From Stentor roeselii (taxonomy: Eukaryota; Ciliophora; Heterotrichea; Heterotrichida; Stentoridae): a DNA stretch of 64,000 nucleotides. The translations under genes and the position numbers were made by a program. Numbering within the stretch: position 1 is the first letter of the stretch; each line of letters opens with the position of its first letter. This document shows, in pieces, positions 28,852-37,570 of the stretch. The stretch is taken from contig RSEH01000265.1 of the NCBI GenBank assembly GCA_006503475.1, positions 1 through 64,000 on the forward strand, written 5' to 3'. Under the pieces are notes generated by a model. The model saw only the letters and a program-made list of their open reading frames with translations, ran no database searches and was not told the DNA's origin.

Positions 28852-29070
28852 TTATTTCAGGAAGTAAAGCCGGATGTGTCTGTCGTCGAAGATTATTTTA
28901 CTGCCTTCTTCTCGGTACACAGGAAGATCTTCGTATCCTACAATTGTTTCTTCACATTTAACTGACTTAACATATCCTTTCATGATTTTTTTCATGATAC
29001 TTTTCACGTCTTCTACTTTTTGTTCCTTCACATTCGGGATCCCGAAGCAAAAACATCCTTTTCCCTTCAT
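28852..29070 (-). CDS. Small cysteine-containing protein (72 aa), unknown
   Basis: I start at ATG 29070 (MKGKGCFCFGIPNVKEQK) because the longer frame overlaps the divergent neighbour. C-terminal EDLPVYREEGSKIIFDDRHIRLYFLK has normal coding character. Its start lies 11 bp from the divergent gene's start at 29082, so both leaders must be extremely short. No family recognised. Confidence 0.5.
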   Translation of the reverse strand: MKGKGCFCFGIPNVKEQKVEDVKSIMKKIMKGYVKSVKCEETIVGYEDLPVYREEGSKIIFDDRHIRLYFLK

Positions 29071-29081
29071 ACTTATTAATA

Positions 29082-29705
29082 ATGACCACTTCACAAACCT
29101 TTTCAGTAAAAAACCCTGTTTTCTCTTTTTCTCTTTCAAAAGAACTACTTCAATCAGGCCTCATCAGTCAAATAAAGAAGAAAGTTTCTGAAATTCGGTT
29201 AAAAGTGCGAAAAAATTCATCGAAACTTGAAAATATTGACTTTCAATCAGAACAAGCAAAACTTTTTAAAGAAAATTTGGAAGAAAAGCTGGAAAGGGTT
29301 AAACAAACGAAGACTATTCATAAAACTTTAGAGAATATTGAAGACTTCTCGAAAAATAGCGTCTTTGAAGTCCAACAAAAGCTTCTTGTTGAGGCGAAAA
29401 AGACGGAAGAAAGAGTTAAGGAAGGGGATGGTTTAATTAGAAGGATTCGAGAGAAGATAAAATTAGCGAAAAGGGAATTTGAGGAAATTTCTTGTGTTTT
29501 TAAAGGACTTGCTGCGAAAGAAGCTGAAATTTGTAGTTCTGTTGATTTTATTAGGCTGGAAAGGCTTAGGTTGATTATGGAGCAGAATGTGCTGTTTAGG
29601 TGGAAGTCTGAAGAAGAGGTTAGGGATTTGGAATCGAAATTTGCTGTGAAACCTGAGAAGAAAACGGCTTTGGTTATAGAAGTTAATTTGAATGAGTTTT
29701 CTTGA
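29082..29705 (+). CDS. Coiled-coil protein of unknown function (207 aa)
   Basis: After a short serine/phenylalanine-rich start (MTTSQTFSVKNPVFSFSLSK) residues ~30-190 are a charged helical coiled coil. No recognisable motif. It shares its start region with the minus-strand gene at 29070. Confidence 0.6.
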   Translation: MTTSQTFSVKNPVFSFSLSKELLQSGLISQIKKKVSEIRLKVRKNSSKLENIDFQSEQAKLFKENLEEKLERVKQTKTIHKTLENIEDFSKNSVFEVQQKLLVEAKKTEERVKEGDGLIRRIREKIKLAKREFEEISCVFKGLAAKEAEICSSVDFIRLERLRLIMEQNVLFRWKSEEEVRDLESKFAVKPEKKTALVIEVNLNEFS

Positions 29706-30001
29706 TAGGTTAGGTGATTAGGGAGCAGGGAAGAGTATTTTAATGGGTTTGATTTGAATTCATAGTGATTTATTATCAATTATTATTATTAAACCGATCT
29801 CTCTAATCTTAATGCAAGGATATAAATTAAAATTTCCCAAAAAATGTTTTACACCCTATTCATAATACATACCTTGTTGAACCTCCAAAAAGCCCAAATA
29901 AATATCTCTAAAAAACTAAAAACCGGTTCACTCCTACTAAAACTCAAAGACCAAAATTCTTCCTACTCAATAATATCTCTCACCCAGCCCTTCAATATAA
30001 A

Positions 30002-30409
30002 ATGCTTCTGCTTCTCCTTCTTTCCGCCCTATCCAAAGGATCTCCATACCCGACTCAATCGCCCAGCATCGGTCAAGACTGTTCCTCCGGAACTCCAGTA
30101 TTAAAAGTCTCTTCATGCACTTTAAACCCATGGCCGATATCAAACCAGCTAACAACAAACATAACCTTATCAGGGACCTTAAGCGTTCCAACTTTCATTT
30201 ACGAGATCTGGATAAGTTCTTCATCCTTGAACTACTTCAACAACCAACAAGTGATCATATCTCAACAATACGGTTCAGGTCCTCTGTCCTTGCAATTCCT
30301 CTACAACATCGAGTACCCCGCAGGTAACTGGAACGTGATCCTTACAGCGCGAGACGTGAGTTTCAATATTTTAAACTGTTGGACTTTCAAGTACTCATCA
30401 GTTCTTTAA
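30002..30409 (+). CDS. Secreted ML (MD-2-related lipid-recognition)-like protein (135 aa)
   Basis: Begins with a strong signal peptide (MLLLLLLSALSKGSPYP). The mature part starts with a Cys (DCSSGTPVLKVSSCTLNPWP), then alternating beta strands (NITLSGTLSV, FIYEIWI) and a late cysteine (NILNCWTFKY). Length, leader, early cysteine pair and beta-rich pattern resemble the ML lipid-binding fold of NPC2/GM2A-type proteins. This is pattern recognition, not a firm match; another small beta-sandwich is possible. It would act in the endolysosomal lumen or outside the cell. Tail to tail with the TPR gene, 33 nt apart. Confidence 0.6.
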   Translation: MLLLLLLSALSKGSPYPTQSPSIGQDCSSGTPVLKVSSCTLNPWPISNQLTTNITLSGTLSVPTFIYEIWISSSSLNYFNNQQVIISQQYGSGPLSLQFLYNIEYPAGNWNVILTARDVSFNILNCWTFKYSSVL

Positions 30410-30442
30410 CTAACCATCAGCTTACAATGTGTTTAAATTAAT

Positions 30443-31693
30443 CTAATGACGACTTCTCTTTGAAGGCAGGTTCAAGTGAGTTAAGATGTCAGCTAATTCT
30501 AATTCGTCAGAATTTTTGATTTTTTCGGATTCTTGAGACTTTTTAAGGAGGTAGTCGTTGAACATCTTGTAGCAGATAAACATATTTGGCGTTAATGGAA
30601 AGCTGCTGGTTTTTACAGCTGTTGGAATGATTATTTCAGGTTTTTTCTTTAGTTGAAGGACTTTTTTTGATTTTAATACTGAGACTTCTCCGAGACTCCA
30701 GATTTGAACTTGGGCAAGAAGAGGCTCTGAAAGGTCTTCTGAGCAAAGGCCGAGCTTTTGAGCCCTGGTCAGGGCTGATTGGGCTTCTGTCTGTCGGACT
30801 CGGTGATAAACAATTGCTAAGTTAAACCAACTTTCAGGAAGACTTTGGTTTATCTTCAGTGATTTCAATGTGCAGGTGTAAGCCTTGTGGATGTTGTTTT
30901 TCTTTAGATGAAGGTATCCAAGACTAAGCCAGTAATAATCGTTTTGAATATTTTCTGAAATTTCTTTCAAGATATCCTCAGCTTCTTCATATAAACCTTT
31001 ACGAAGAAGCCATTGCGCCTTTAAAAAGCTTAAATCGCTTAAAAGTCTTGAACCACTCTGCAAGTCCTTTGAAAGACTTAAAAACTTCTCAGAAACGGTT
31101 TCATTTCGAAGCACTTCCGCCCAAAATTCACTTAAAATCGCGAGAAAACCTTCACATTTTCCAGCAAGTTCATAAAAAAATATCGCTTCTGATGTTTTTT
31201 CTTGATTTTCAAAGCAAAATGCAATTTTTGTGTAAACTTTTGAGGAAATCATTTGAAAGTTTTTTAATTTTTCGAAATTTTCAGTCGCTTTTGACCAGTT
31301 TTTTGAAGAAATGCAGAAATCGAGGGCTTTTTCTTGAACCTGTCTTTGTAAATCAAGATTGGATTGAAAGGTGGTTTCAGATAAGCAAAGATGTTCAAAG
31401 GCTAAGTCGAAGTTTTCTTGTTTTTGAAGATTAAGAGCTGTTAAAAGGTGCTTGAAAGGAAGTAAGTGACTCGAGTGAGGAAAGGGAAAAGAGTTGAGGA
31501 CTGTAAGGCTTTCTTGGAATTCAGAAAGAAAGAAGTGACAAGCTGATAAAGATAAGATGTTTTCTTGACAAGGTTGCTTTAGTTTTAGAGTTTCGTAGTG
31601 ATTTTTTAAGAATTTTACTTCTTCTTCCTCTGGGCTCAGGCTTTGCAATGCGCGAGGAAGGAGTTCTTCAAAATCTAGATATTTCGAATTCAT
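30443..31693 (-). CDS. TPR-repeat protein (416 aa)
   Basis: Series of helical pairs with TPR spacing and key residues: CQENILSLSACHFFLSEFQESL, YTKIAFCFENQEKTSEAIFFYELA, FLKAQWLLRKGLYEEAEDIL, YYWLSLGYLHLKKNNIHKAYTCTLKSLKI and ESWFNLAIVYHRVRQTEAQSALTRA. The last three are the cleanest and recall the TPRs of Cyc8/UTX or BBS4-type proteins, but I cannot assign one. The C-terminus (KKKPEIIIPTAVK ... SKRSRH) is basic. Probably a scaffold; complex unknown. Confidence 0.75.
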   Translation of the reverse strand: MNSKYLDFEELLPRALQSLSPEEEEVKFLKNHYETLKLKQPCQENILSLSACHFFLSEFQESLTVLNSFPFPHSSHLLPFKHLLTALNLQKQENFDLAFEHLCLSETTFQSNLDLQRQVQEKALDFCISSKNWSKATENFEKLKNFQMISSKVYTKIAFCFENQEKTSEAIFFYELAGKCEGFLAILSEFWAEVLRNETVSEKFLSLSKDLQSGSRLLSDLSFLKAQWLLRKGLYEEAEDILKEISENIQNDYYWLSLGYLHLKKNNIHKAYTCTLKSLKINQSLPESWFNLAIVYHRVRQTEAQSALTRAQKLGLCSEDLSEPLLAQVQIWSLGEVSVLKSKKVLQLKKKPEIIIPTAVKTSSFPLTPNMFICYKMFNDYLLKKSQESEKIKNSDELELADILTHLNLPSKRSRH

Positions 31694-31793
31694 TTTATAA
31701 CCATTCAGACAAATAGAGAACTCTATATTTTGAATTTACTTGATTGGGAAATAAAGGAAACTGGGCAGGGAAGGTTTGCTTTGATGGGTAAAT

Positions 31794-32636
31794 ATGGACT
31801 GCCAAGATGCTCTTCGGGACTCACTTCGTAGGCAAATCGCTGAAACGAAAAAACAGATCACTGCCTTTTCGCAAATCAGGAAAAAGAAGGATCTTGAAAT
31901 GAGAAGGGCTTTGGACCTGGCTAAGGAAAAGGTGGTTGTCAACTTCTTGAAACTAAAAAAAGAAGTTAAGGACTTAAGGGGAAAAGTCGAAGACTTTTCC
32001 AGAGAATGCAACTTAGATTATCATGAAAGAGAACAAGTCATAATGGTAATCAGCAACTAGTCCGCTACAACTCAATCTATTAAATGGAAGTACTCCAAAC
32101 TTTCACTTTACGAACAAACTTTAGACCTACTTAAAGCCTCGATTCCGCTAAGAATGCAGCAAACTCAAGGGTACTTCGATGAAGAAGAAACCACTGCAAG
32201 AATCATTGAAACTTTTCAGAGAATTGACTCAAGCCAAGCGGAAAACCTTGAAATTCTTCAAACTTTTGCAAGAATCGAAGTGATTCGAAGAGAAATTCTT
32301 CAGTTTTATGAGAAATACTTACAAAAAAATGAATCTTTTTGTGATGATAACAGTTTTTTCAGTCAAAATTCTGAAGAACAAAGAAATCAGTCTGTTTTGG
32401 TTATTTCTTCAGGAAAAGTTAAGAAAAGGTTGAATGTTGATGAAGTTTCTGGAGATGTTCAAAGTTTTCAGTCGGTTTCTAGCGAAAGTGCTGAGTTTTT
32501 ACGTGAGTTTAAGAATGTTGGGAAGAAGGAAAGTGGATTTTCAAAGGGTTCTGAGCAGGAAGGGGCTGGGAAAGGACGGTGGAAAATTTCATGTTGTAAG
32601 GCTTGGGTGAAATGTTTTAGGAAAAAAGCTAGGTGA
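31794..32636 (+). CDS. Coiled-coil protein of unknown function (275 aa, one 15-nt intron)
   Basis: Exon 1 (MDCQDALRDSLRRQIAETKKQ ...) is a coiled coil; a 15-nt intron at 32046-32060 joins it to SATTQSIKWKYSKLSLYEQTL and a second helical part (DEEETTARIIETFQRIDSSQAEN). The C-terminal ~90 residues are serine-rich and end in basic CCKAWVKCFRKKAR. No family recognised. The next feature downstream is tRNA-Pro. Confidence 0.7.
32046..32060 (+). other. 15-nt intron, phase 0
   Basis: GTAATCAGCAACTAG. The terminal TAG is in frame if the intron is retained. Confidence 0.88.
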
Positions 32637-32735
32637 TTATTATGATTGATAGGGATTTTAAATAAAAGAAAGTATTATTATAAGTGATTTTTGTTATGAT
32701 AGGGATATAAACTTAGATATTAGACATTCTTCAGC

Positions 32736-32807
32736 GGCCGTTTGGTCTAGGGGTATGATTCTCGCTTTGGGTGCGAGAGGTCCCGGGTTCAATTCCCGGA
32801 ACGGCCC
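32736..32807 (+). tRNA. tRNA-Pro (anticodon TGG)
   Basis: Full cloverleaf: acceptor GGCCGTT/AACGGCC, D-arm in TGGTCTAGGGGTATGA, anticodon stem CTCGC/GCGAG around loop TTTGGGT giving TGG, and T-arm CCGGG/CCCGG with loop TTCAATT. Discriminator C, no intron, no encoded CCA. The internal A-box (TGGTCTAGGGG) and B-box (GGTTCAATTCC) are intact, and a run of T follows directly. Confidence 0.98.
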
Positions 32808-32812
32808 TTTTT
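32808..32812 (+). terminator. RNA polymerase III oligo-T terminator of tRNA-Pro
   Basis: Five T residues immediately after the discriminator base. Confidence 0.75.
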
Positions 32813-32849
32813 CTCCTAACCAAATCGACTTCTCAAAAATCCCACATAA

Positions 32850-32895
32850 CCCCTAAACCCCTAAACCCCTAAACCCCAAACCCCAAACCCCCAAA
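32850..32895 (+). repeat. Internal telomere-like C-rich tract
   Basis: Three perfect CCCCTAAA units followed by CCCCAAA, CCCCAAA and CCCCCAAA, between the tRNA and the casein kinase gene. The complementary strand is a G4-type telomere-like sequence. Whether it equals this organism's telomere repeat is unknown from the window. Confidence 0.7.
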
Positions 32896-32956
32896 CCTTC
32901 CACTCTCAAACTAAACTCCAAAAAATCTCGTTAACCCCAAAAATTTTATTAAAACA

Positions 32957-34105
32957 ATGGAAGAGCACTCAATCCTAGGAGGCAAGTACATCCTTCGTGA
33001 AAAAATCGGCAGCGGGTCATTCGGCGACGTTCACAACGGTTACTGTTCCTTAAGCAGTGAAAGCGTAGCATTAAAAATCGAAAAATCCCGTCAAGGTCGT
33101 CCTTCACTTGAAAGTGAGTATCGTGTTTTACGTTCTTTACAAGGAGGAATAGGAATTCCAAGAGTTTTTTGTTATGGAACAGAAGGGTCTTCAAATATCA
33201 TGGCTTTGGAGTTATTAGGACCTTCTTTAGAGAGTCATTTTAAATCAACTCGTCACAAGTTTTCATTGAAGACAGTCCTGATGATAGCAGATCAGTGCAT
33301 ATCAAGACTTGAATACATTCACACGAAGACTTTCATTCACAGAGACATAAAACCTGATAATTTTTTAGTCGGTCTTCGGAGAAAGTCTCATGTTATCTAT
33401 ATTGTTGACTTTGGACTGGCAAAGCGCTTTGTTGATAGCACTTCAAAGCATATTAAGTATAAAGAAGGGAAAAGTTTAACTGGTACTGCAAGATTTGTCT
33501 CGGTTTTCACTCATCTTGGAATTGAACAAAGTCGAAGAGATGACTTGGAAAGTTTAGGATATCTTTTACTTTATCTTCTTCAAGGCACTTTGCCTTGGGT
33601 GGGGATTCCAGGGAAAACAAAGCAAGAAAAATATAAACAAATCGGGATGATTAAATCTTCGAAGACTATTGAAGAACTTGTAAATCCTCATCCGAAAGAA
33701 TTCATGATTTACTTAAACTATGTGAAAAGTTTGAAGTTCGAGCAAAAGCCGGATTATTCTTATTTAAAAAAACTGTTCAAAGAACTGTTTTCCAAGTTAA
33801 AGTTCAACTATGACTATATCTTTGATTGGGACCTTAAAAGGGCTGCTTCTCCAAGAAAAAATTTATCAGTTTGTCATGAAAAACCTGAAAGAGGAACTAC
33901 TCCTATTAGAGAGTTTCATATCAGAAGAGGAATCACACCACTTGAAATGGTCATCAAAAGAGAAGCGTCACCTGTAAAAGATTTCGAATTTAAAGACCAT
34001 TCAGGATTTTTCACTTCAAATAACTTCTTCGGACCACAGATGCCCAGGTCCTCGATGCCCTTTATCGAGTTGAACCAAAAGTTAAAAAATAATCATGTAA
34101 ATTAA
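32957..34105 (+). CDS. Casein kinase 1 family protein kinase (382 aa)
   Basis: Opens with GGKYILREKIGSGSFGDV, the CK1 glycine loop. It has VALKIEKS for the lysine, FIHRDIKPDNFLVG for the catalytic loop, IYIVDFGLAK and the CK1-specific THLGIEQSRRDDLESLGY. The usual GTARYASIN that replaces APE in this family reads GTARFVSVF. After the domain (~300) comes a basic tail with repeated SPVKDF/TPIREF elements, perhaps regulatory. CK1 kinases phosphorylate acidic or primed serines; ciliates have many. It ends only 3 nt before the next same-strand ATG. Confidence 0.95.
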   Translation: MEEHSILGGKYILREKIGSGSFGDVHNGYCSLSSESVALKIEKSRQGRPSLESEYRVLRSLQGGIGIPRVFCYGTEGSSNIMALELLGPSLESHFKSTRHKFSLKTVLMIADQCISRLEYIHTKTFIHRDIKPDNFLVGLRRKSHVIYIVDFGLAKRFVDSTSKHIKYKEGKSLTGTARFVSVFTHLGIEQSRRDDLESLGYLLLYLLQGTLPWVGIPGKTKQEKYKQIGMIKSSKTIEELVNPHPKEFMIYLNYVKSLKFEQKPDYSYLKKLFKELFSKLKFNYDYIFDWDLKRAASPRKNLSVCHEKPERGTTPIREFHIRRGITPLEMVIKREASPVKDFEFKDHSGFFTSNNFFGPQMPRSSMPFIELNQKLKNNHVN

Positions 34106-34108
34106 AAA

Positions 34109-35363
34109 ATGGACCTTTTCGCTATTGCACAGATTTTTCTTGAAATTCTGGAAAAAGTGGAAAAAGAAAGATTTTTTTTTTCGGGAAGAAGAAAAATTTT
34201 TTCACAAAAAGAAATTTTTGAAGCTTTTTTGCAGGATTTTCAAATAAGTCCGAATTTTTTGATTTTTTTTCAGTTTTTTATTCAAGCTGGAGATGAATGT
34301 GATTTTTTTTTGATTGAAACTTGTTTGGCTTCTTTGAGAATAGTTTTAGCTCACAGGAAAAAACATTGGTTTTTGATTGTCTCTGAAATTCAGAAGATTT
34401 TAAAAAGTCTTCCTGCTCAGATTCAAAGGACTAAAAAAAAGGTTCAACTTGAATTAGAAACTTTAAAAAATTGTTTAAAGTCGATGTTTTTAGGGAATTG
34501 TTTTGGGTATGATAAGGAAAATGTGGATTTTGTTATCATTGAAGCTTTTATCACGGCTTTAGGGTGTTATTCGGGAAAGTCTTTGGAAAATTGTTTGGCG
34601 TTTGAGTGGGTTAAAGACTTTTACCCTGGACCTGCCTTGTTTCTACTGCCAGGGCTTGTTGTCACTTTTAAAGGTTTAGACTCAGGGGTCTATAAAACTG
34701 TTCATTTCAATGAAAGGTAATCTTTGATTATGTATTCCGAATTCACTTGAAAGTCTTACTTTCAACTCAGAAAAACTAAAAATTTCTGAAGATTTTCTTG
34801 AAATTTTTATAAAAAAACTGGAAAAACAAGAAGTTTCTCTTGTTTTATGCCAAAAACTCATTTCTTATGAACTAAAAAATAAACTAAAAGTAATAAACAA
34901 CTAGAAATCAAATATCAAGTTTGTGGAAAGACTTGGCACTTCTAATTCGAATAAAATTGTTAAAGCGACTCAAGTTTTACCAACGAGTTCGATTTTTTCA
35001 TCAGAATTTTCAGTTTTTGACTTGAATTTAGAAACGTTTTGTGAAGGAAGATTTAAAATGAACTTTGTCAAGTCACTTAAAGTCCAGACTATTGTTTTTT
35101 GTGGAATTATGAAGGAAGATTGGGATTATTTGAAAAATACGGTTTTTAGTTGTTTTCAGGTTATGTTTCATATGATTTCTGGAGAGGTTTATGAACCTGG
35201 GTTGATTGAGTTTCCACAGAAATTTGATGGGATTCTTGGGGAGTTGGTGAAGTTGATGCCTTGTCATACTTATTTTGTTTCGTTTGTTCGATTGGCTCTT
35301 GAAGCTGCTTCGGCTTTGTTGCGATGTAGTGAGATTGATTTAAATAAATTAGATGTTGAATAG
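34109..35363 (+). CDS. MKKS: MKKS/BBS6-like chaperonin-related protein (about 400-407 aa)
   Basis: The part after 34760 matches MKKS: VSLVLCQKLISYELKNKL, IKFVERLGTSNSNKIVKATQ (intermediate/apical junction), then QTIVFCGIMKEDWDYLKNTVFSCFQVMFHM, like the returning equatorial domain. The first exon fits the equatorial and apical start (ends DFYPGPALFLLPGLVV). MKKS is a divergent type II chaperonin homologue needed with CCT to assemble the BBSome, so a ciliary role follows. No ATP-binding chaperonin motif is evident, as expected. Two junctions are needed: a clean 15-nt intron at 34890-34904, and one at 34717 that is either 37 nt (GT..AG) or 16 nt ending TG. A sequence error there is also possible. 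Confidence 0.75.
34717..34753 (+). other. Unusual exon junction in MKKS-like gene
   Basis: The frame stops at GTAA just after HFNE. A 37-nt GT..AG removal keeps frame. So does a 16-nt removal (34717-34732), which fits the local size rule but ends TG rather than AG. Confidence 0.5.
34890..34904 (+). other. 15-nt intron, phase 0, in MKKS-like gene
   Basis: GTAATAAACAACTAG joins KNKLK to KSNIKFVERLG. The last codon of the intron is an in-frame TAG. Confidence 0.85.
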
Positions 35364-35508
35364 TTCTAAGTGAAAATTTTTTAATTAACTTAGCCTAAAT
35401 GTGAAATATCAATTCACGAAAAAATATCAAATAAACTTTAAACAATCCTTAAAAAAAATTCAACCCTAAAAATTTCCAAAACAACGAAACTAAAAATAAA
35501 ATCAAAAA

Positions 35509-36459
35509 ATGTCAAGAATCCGAAAACTATCTGAAGGTGCAGACCTTCCACTATCCCGTTTAAAGCACCGTCAATCATCAAAGAGCATAAACACAACAAG
35601 TAAAAAACTAACGAAACTAGGAAGTCCTTATTCAAAAGTAAAGTTAATCGCAAGAAGTCCTTCATATCTTTTAGCCCAACCTGTGAATAATCAGTCAAAA
35701 GTCAACCTTTCAGTTCGTTCTAAGTCAAAAAACTCTTTCCGCCTTGATGATTCCAGTTTATCAGCGGCAAGACTCAACACTCCCTGGGAAAACCTCGCGA
35801 TTCACGCGCGACTGTTGAAAGAAAAGTTTAAACTCTTGGAAAATGAGAAAAAAGAAGATTTTTCTGAAAAAATCTTCGATTTTTTCGATGAAGTTATTGA
35901 AAAAGACCTGCTTTTTGGAAGTTTATTATCAAAAATCAAAGTGATTATTGTTGATAGCTTAAAAGAGGCTTTAGAGAGTGTAAAGGATTGTAAAAAGCAG
36001 ATTTTTTGTTTGGAAGATGAGAAACAAAGTTTTAAAAAAATGCTTGATAGGCTTTCTACTGAAAATATGGACCTGGGAAAAGAAATTCAGAGACTTGAAG
36101 GGATTTGCTCTGGGCTTCAAGGGACTTTAGATGAGATTCGAAAAGTTAGTTTAGAGACTGTTCCGATTGATTCAGATAAGTGGAGAGCGCTGTTGTATGA
36201 GAATAGTCAATACGTGAGTCTCGTACAAGACATGAAACTAGACATAAAAGAATACCAATACAAAGAAGACCAACTAATCCGTCTAATCGGTGCAATAAAA
36301 AGCAGAGGAGTTCCAGTAGACGACATATACGACGAAGAAGTAAAAACCGATTTAAGCAATTCCCGTCTTTCAATGTCTTCAGAATTTATTTCTCCAAGTC
36401 GCGTTCCACTTTTAGACCTTTCGCAAATTTTGACATCAACAGACGGTATGATTCACTAG
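35509..36459 (+). CDS. Coiled-coil protein of unknown function (316 aa)
   Basis: Residues 1-90 are basic and serine-rich (KHRQSSKSINTTSKKL). A helical coiled-coil region spans ~95-270 with conserved-looking KWRALLYENSQYVSLVQDM and YKEDQLIRLIGAIKSRGVPVDDIY, a style seen in ciliary coiled-coil proteins. The C-terminus is serine-rich. No catalytic motif. The coding strand switches sharply from G+T- to A+C-rich near 36200. It is 38 nt ahead of the kinase gene. Confidence 0.65.
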   Translation: MSRIRKLSEGADLPLSRLKHRQSSKSINTTSKKLTKLGSPYSKVKLIARSPSYLLAQPVNNQSKVNLSVRSKSKNSFRLDDSSLSAARLNTPWENLAIHARLLKEKFKLLENEKKEDFSEKIFDFFDEVIEKDLLFGSLLSKIKVIIVDSLKEALESVKDCKKQIFCLEDEKQSFKKMLDRLSTENMDLGKEIQRLEGICSGLQGTLDEIRKVSLETVPIDSDKWRALLYENSQYVSLVQDMKLDIKEYQYKEDQLIRLIGAIKSRGVPVDDIYDEEVKTDLSNSRLSMSSEFISPSRVPLLDLSQILTSTDGMIH

Positions 36460-36497
36460 CTCTTCCTGAATTCCATTTAAAACTCTTAAAATATTTA

Positions 36498-37535
36498 ATG
36501 GGAACTTGTGCCTGTGCTGAAACTCAATTTGACTCTTCACTCGCTGTAAACCTCAGAGAATTCGAAATAAAATACGCAATCGGACGTGGAGGCTTCGGGC
36601 GTGTCTGGCGAGTGACTCATAAAAAGACAGGGCAAGTCTACGCGATGAAAGAAATGCGAAAAGATTTAGTGGTTTCAAGACGTTCAGTGCCTTCCATCAT
36701 GAACGAAAGAAGACTGTTAGGGATTTTGAAACATCCTCTTATAGTCAATCTTCATTTCGCATTTCAAGATATGAATAATTTGTTCCTTGTTGTAGATTTG
36801 ATGTCTGGTGGAGATTTTCGGTTTTATATGATAAGAAAACCTGATTTTGATGAAGGTCAACTTCGATTTTTTGCTGCTTGTTTGTTGTCAGGATTTGAGT
36901 ATTTGCATACGAATAATATTGTTCATCGTGATATTAAACCTGAAAATCTTGTTTTGGATCAGAAGGGGTATGTTCATATCACTGACTTTGGAATTGCTAG
37001 GATGACTAACTCGGATAATTCTAATGTCACTTCTGGAACTCCTGGGTATATGGCACCTGAAGTACTTTGTGCTCAGGATCATCGTGCTCCTGTTGATTAT
37101 TTTGCTTTAGGAGTTATTTTGTTTGAAGCTGCTATTCATTTTAGACCTTATGGAGGAAAAGTTAGAAAAGAAATTAGGGATGCGGTTTTGGCTAAACAGG
37201 TCCAAATGAAACCTTGCCAGGTACCTCATTTGAGCGTTGATATGGTTGAGTTTATTAATCAGCTTATTCAAAGAAGGCCTGAAAACCGGCTTGGTTTTAA
37301 AGGAGTTGAAGAAGTGAAAAGTCATAAAGTCTTTGAAGGGTTTCAATGGGATCAACTTTTAAGGAAAGAACTTGAGTCACCATTTAAATTTGAGAACGAA
37401 TCAAATTTTGACTATGAGCATGTCACTAAAAAGTGGGATACTGTTGAGGAAAAAATCACCCCTTTAAATAGTCAAAAGCTATTCGCTGGCTATCTCTACG
37501 ACGGGTCAATGTTCACAGTACCCATTCCAAAGTAG
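36498..37535 (+). CDS. AGC-family kinase, YANK/STK32-like (345 aa)
   Basis: MGTCACAE at the N-terminus suits dual acylation; STK32 proteins start similarly with MG. Kinase domain ~22-285: AIGRGGFGRVWRV, YAMKEM, VHRDIKPENLVLD, HITDFGIARM and GTPGYMAPE, all catalytic residues present. The order and wording (VVDLMSGGDFRFYM, YVHITDFGIA, RPYGG) follow STK32/YANK more closely than PKA or PKC. The C-terminal tail (FDYEHVTKKWDTVEEK) lacks an obvious hydrophobic motif, as in YANK. Likely a membrane-bound Ser/Thr kinase; substrates unknown. Confidence 0.9.
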   Translation: MGTCACAETQFDSSLAVNLREFEIKYAIGRGGFGRVWRVTHKKTGQVYAMKEMRKDLVVSRRSVPSIMNERRLLGILKHPLIVNLHFAFQDMNNLFLVVDLMSGGDFRFYMIRKPDFDEGQLRFFAACLLSGFEYLHTNNIVHRDIKPENLVLDQKGYVHITDFGIARMTNSDNSNVTSGTPGYMAPEVLCAQDHRAPVDYFALGVILFEAAIHFRPYGGKVRKEIRDAVLAKQVQMKPCQVPHLSVDMVEFINQLIQRRPENRLGFKGVEEVKSHKVFEGFQWDQLLRKELESPFKFENESNFDYEHVTKKWDTVEEKITPLNSQKLFAGYLYDGSMFTVPIPK

Positions 37536-37570
37536 CTAAAACTAATGTTAGAATAGGTGAACTATTAAAA

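Noticed and set aside
29844-30104. Plus-strand frame overlapping the ML-like gene
   Set aside because: It overlaps the better-supported 30002 frame, which has a signal peptide and cysteine pattern.
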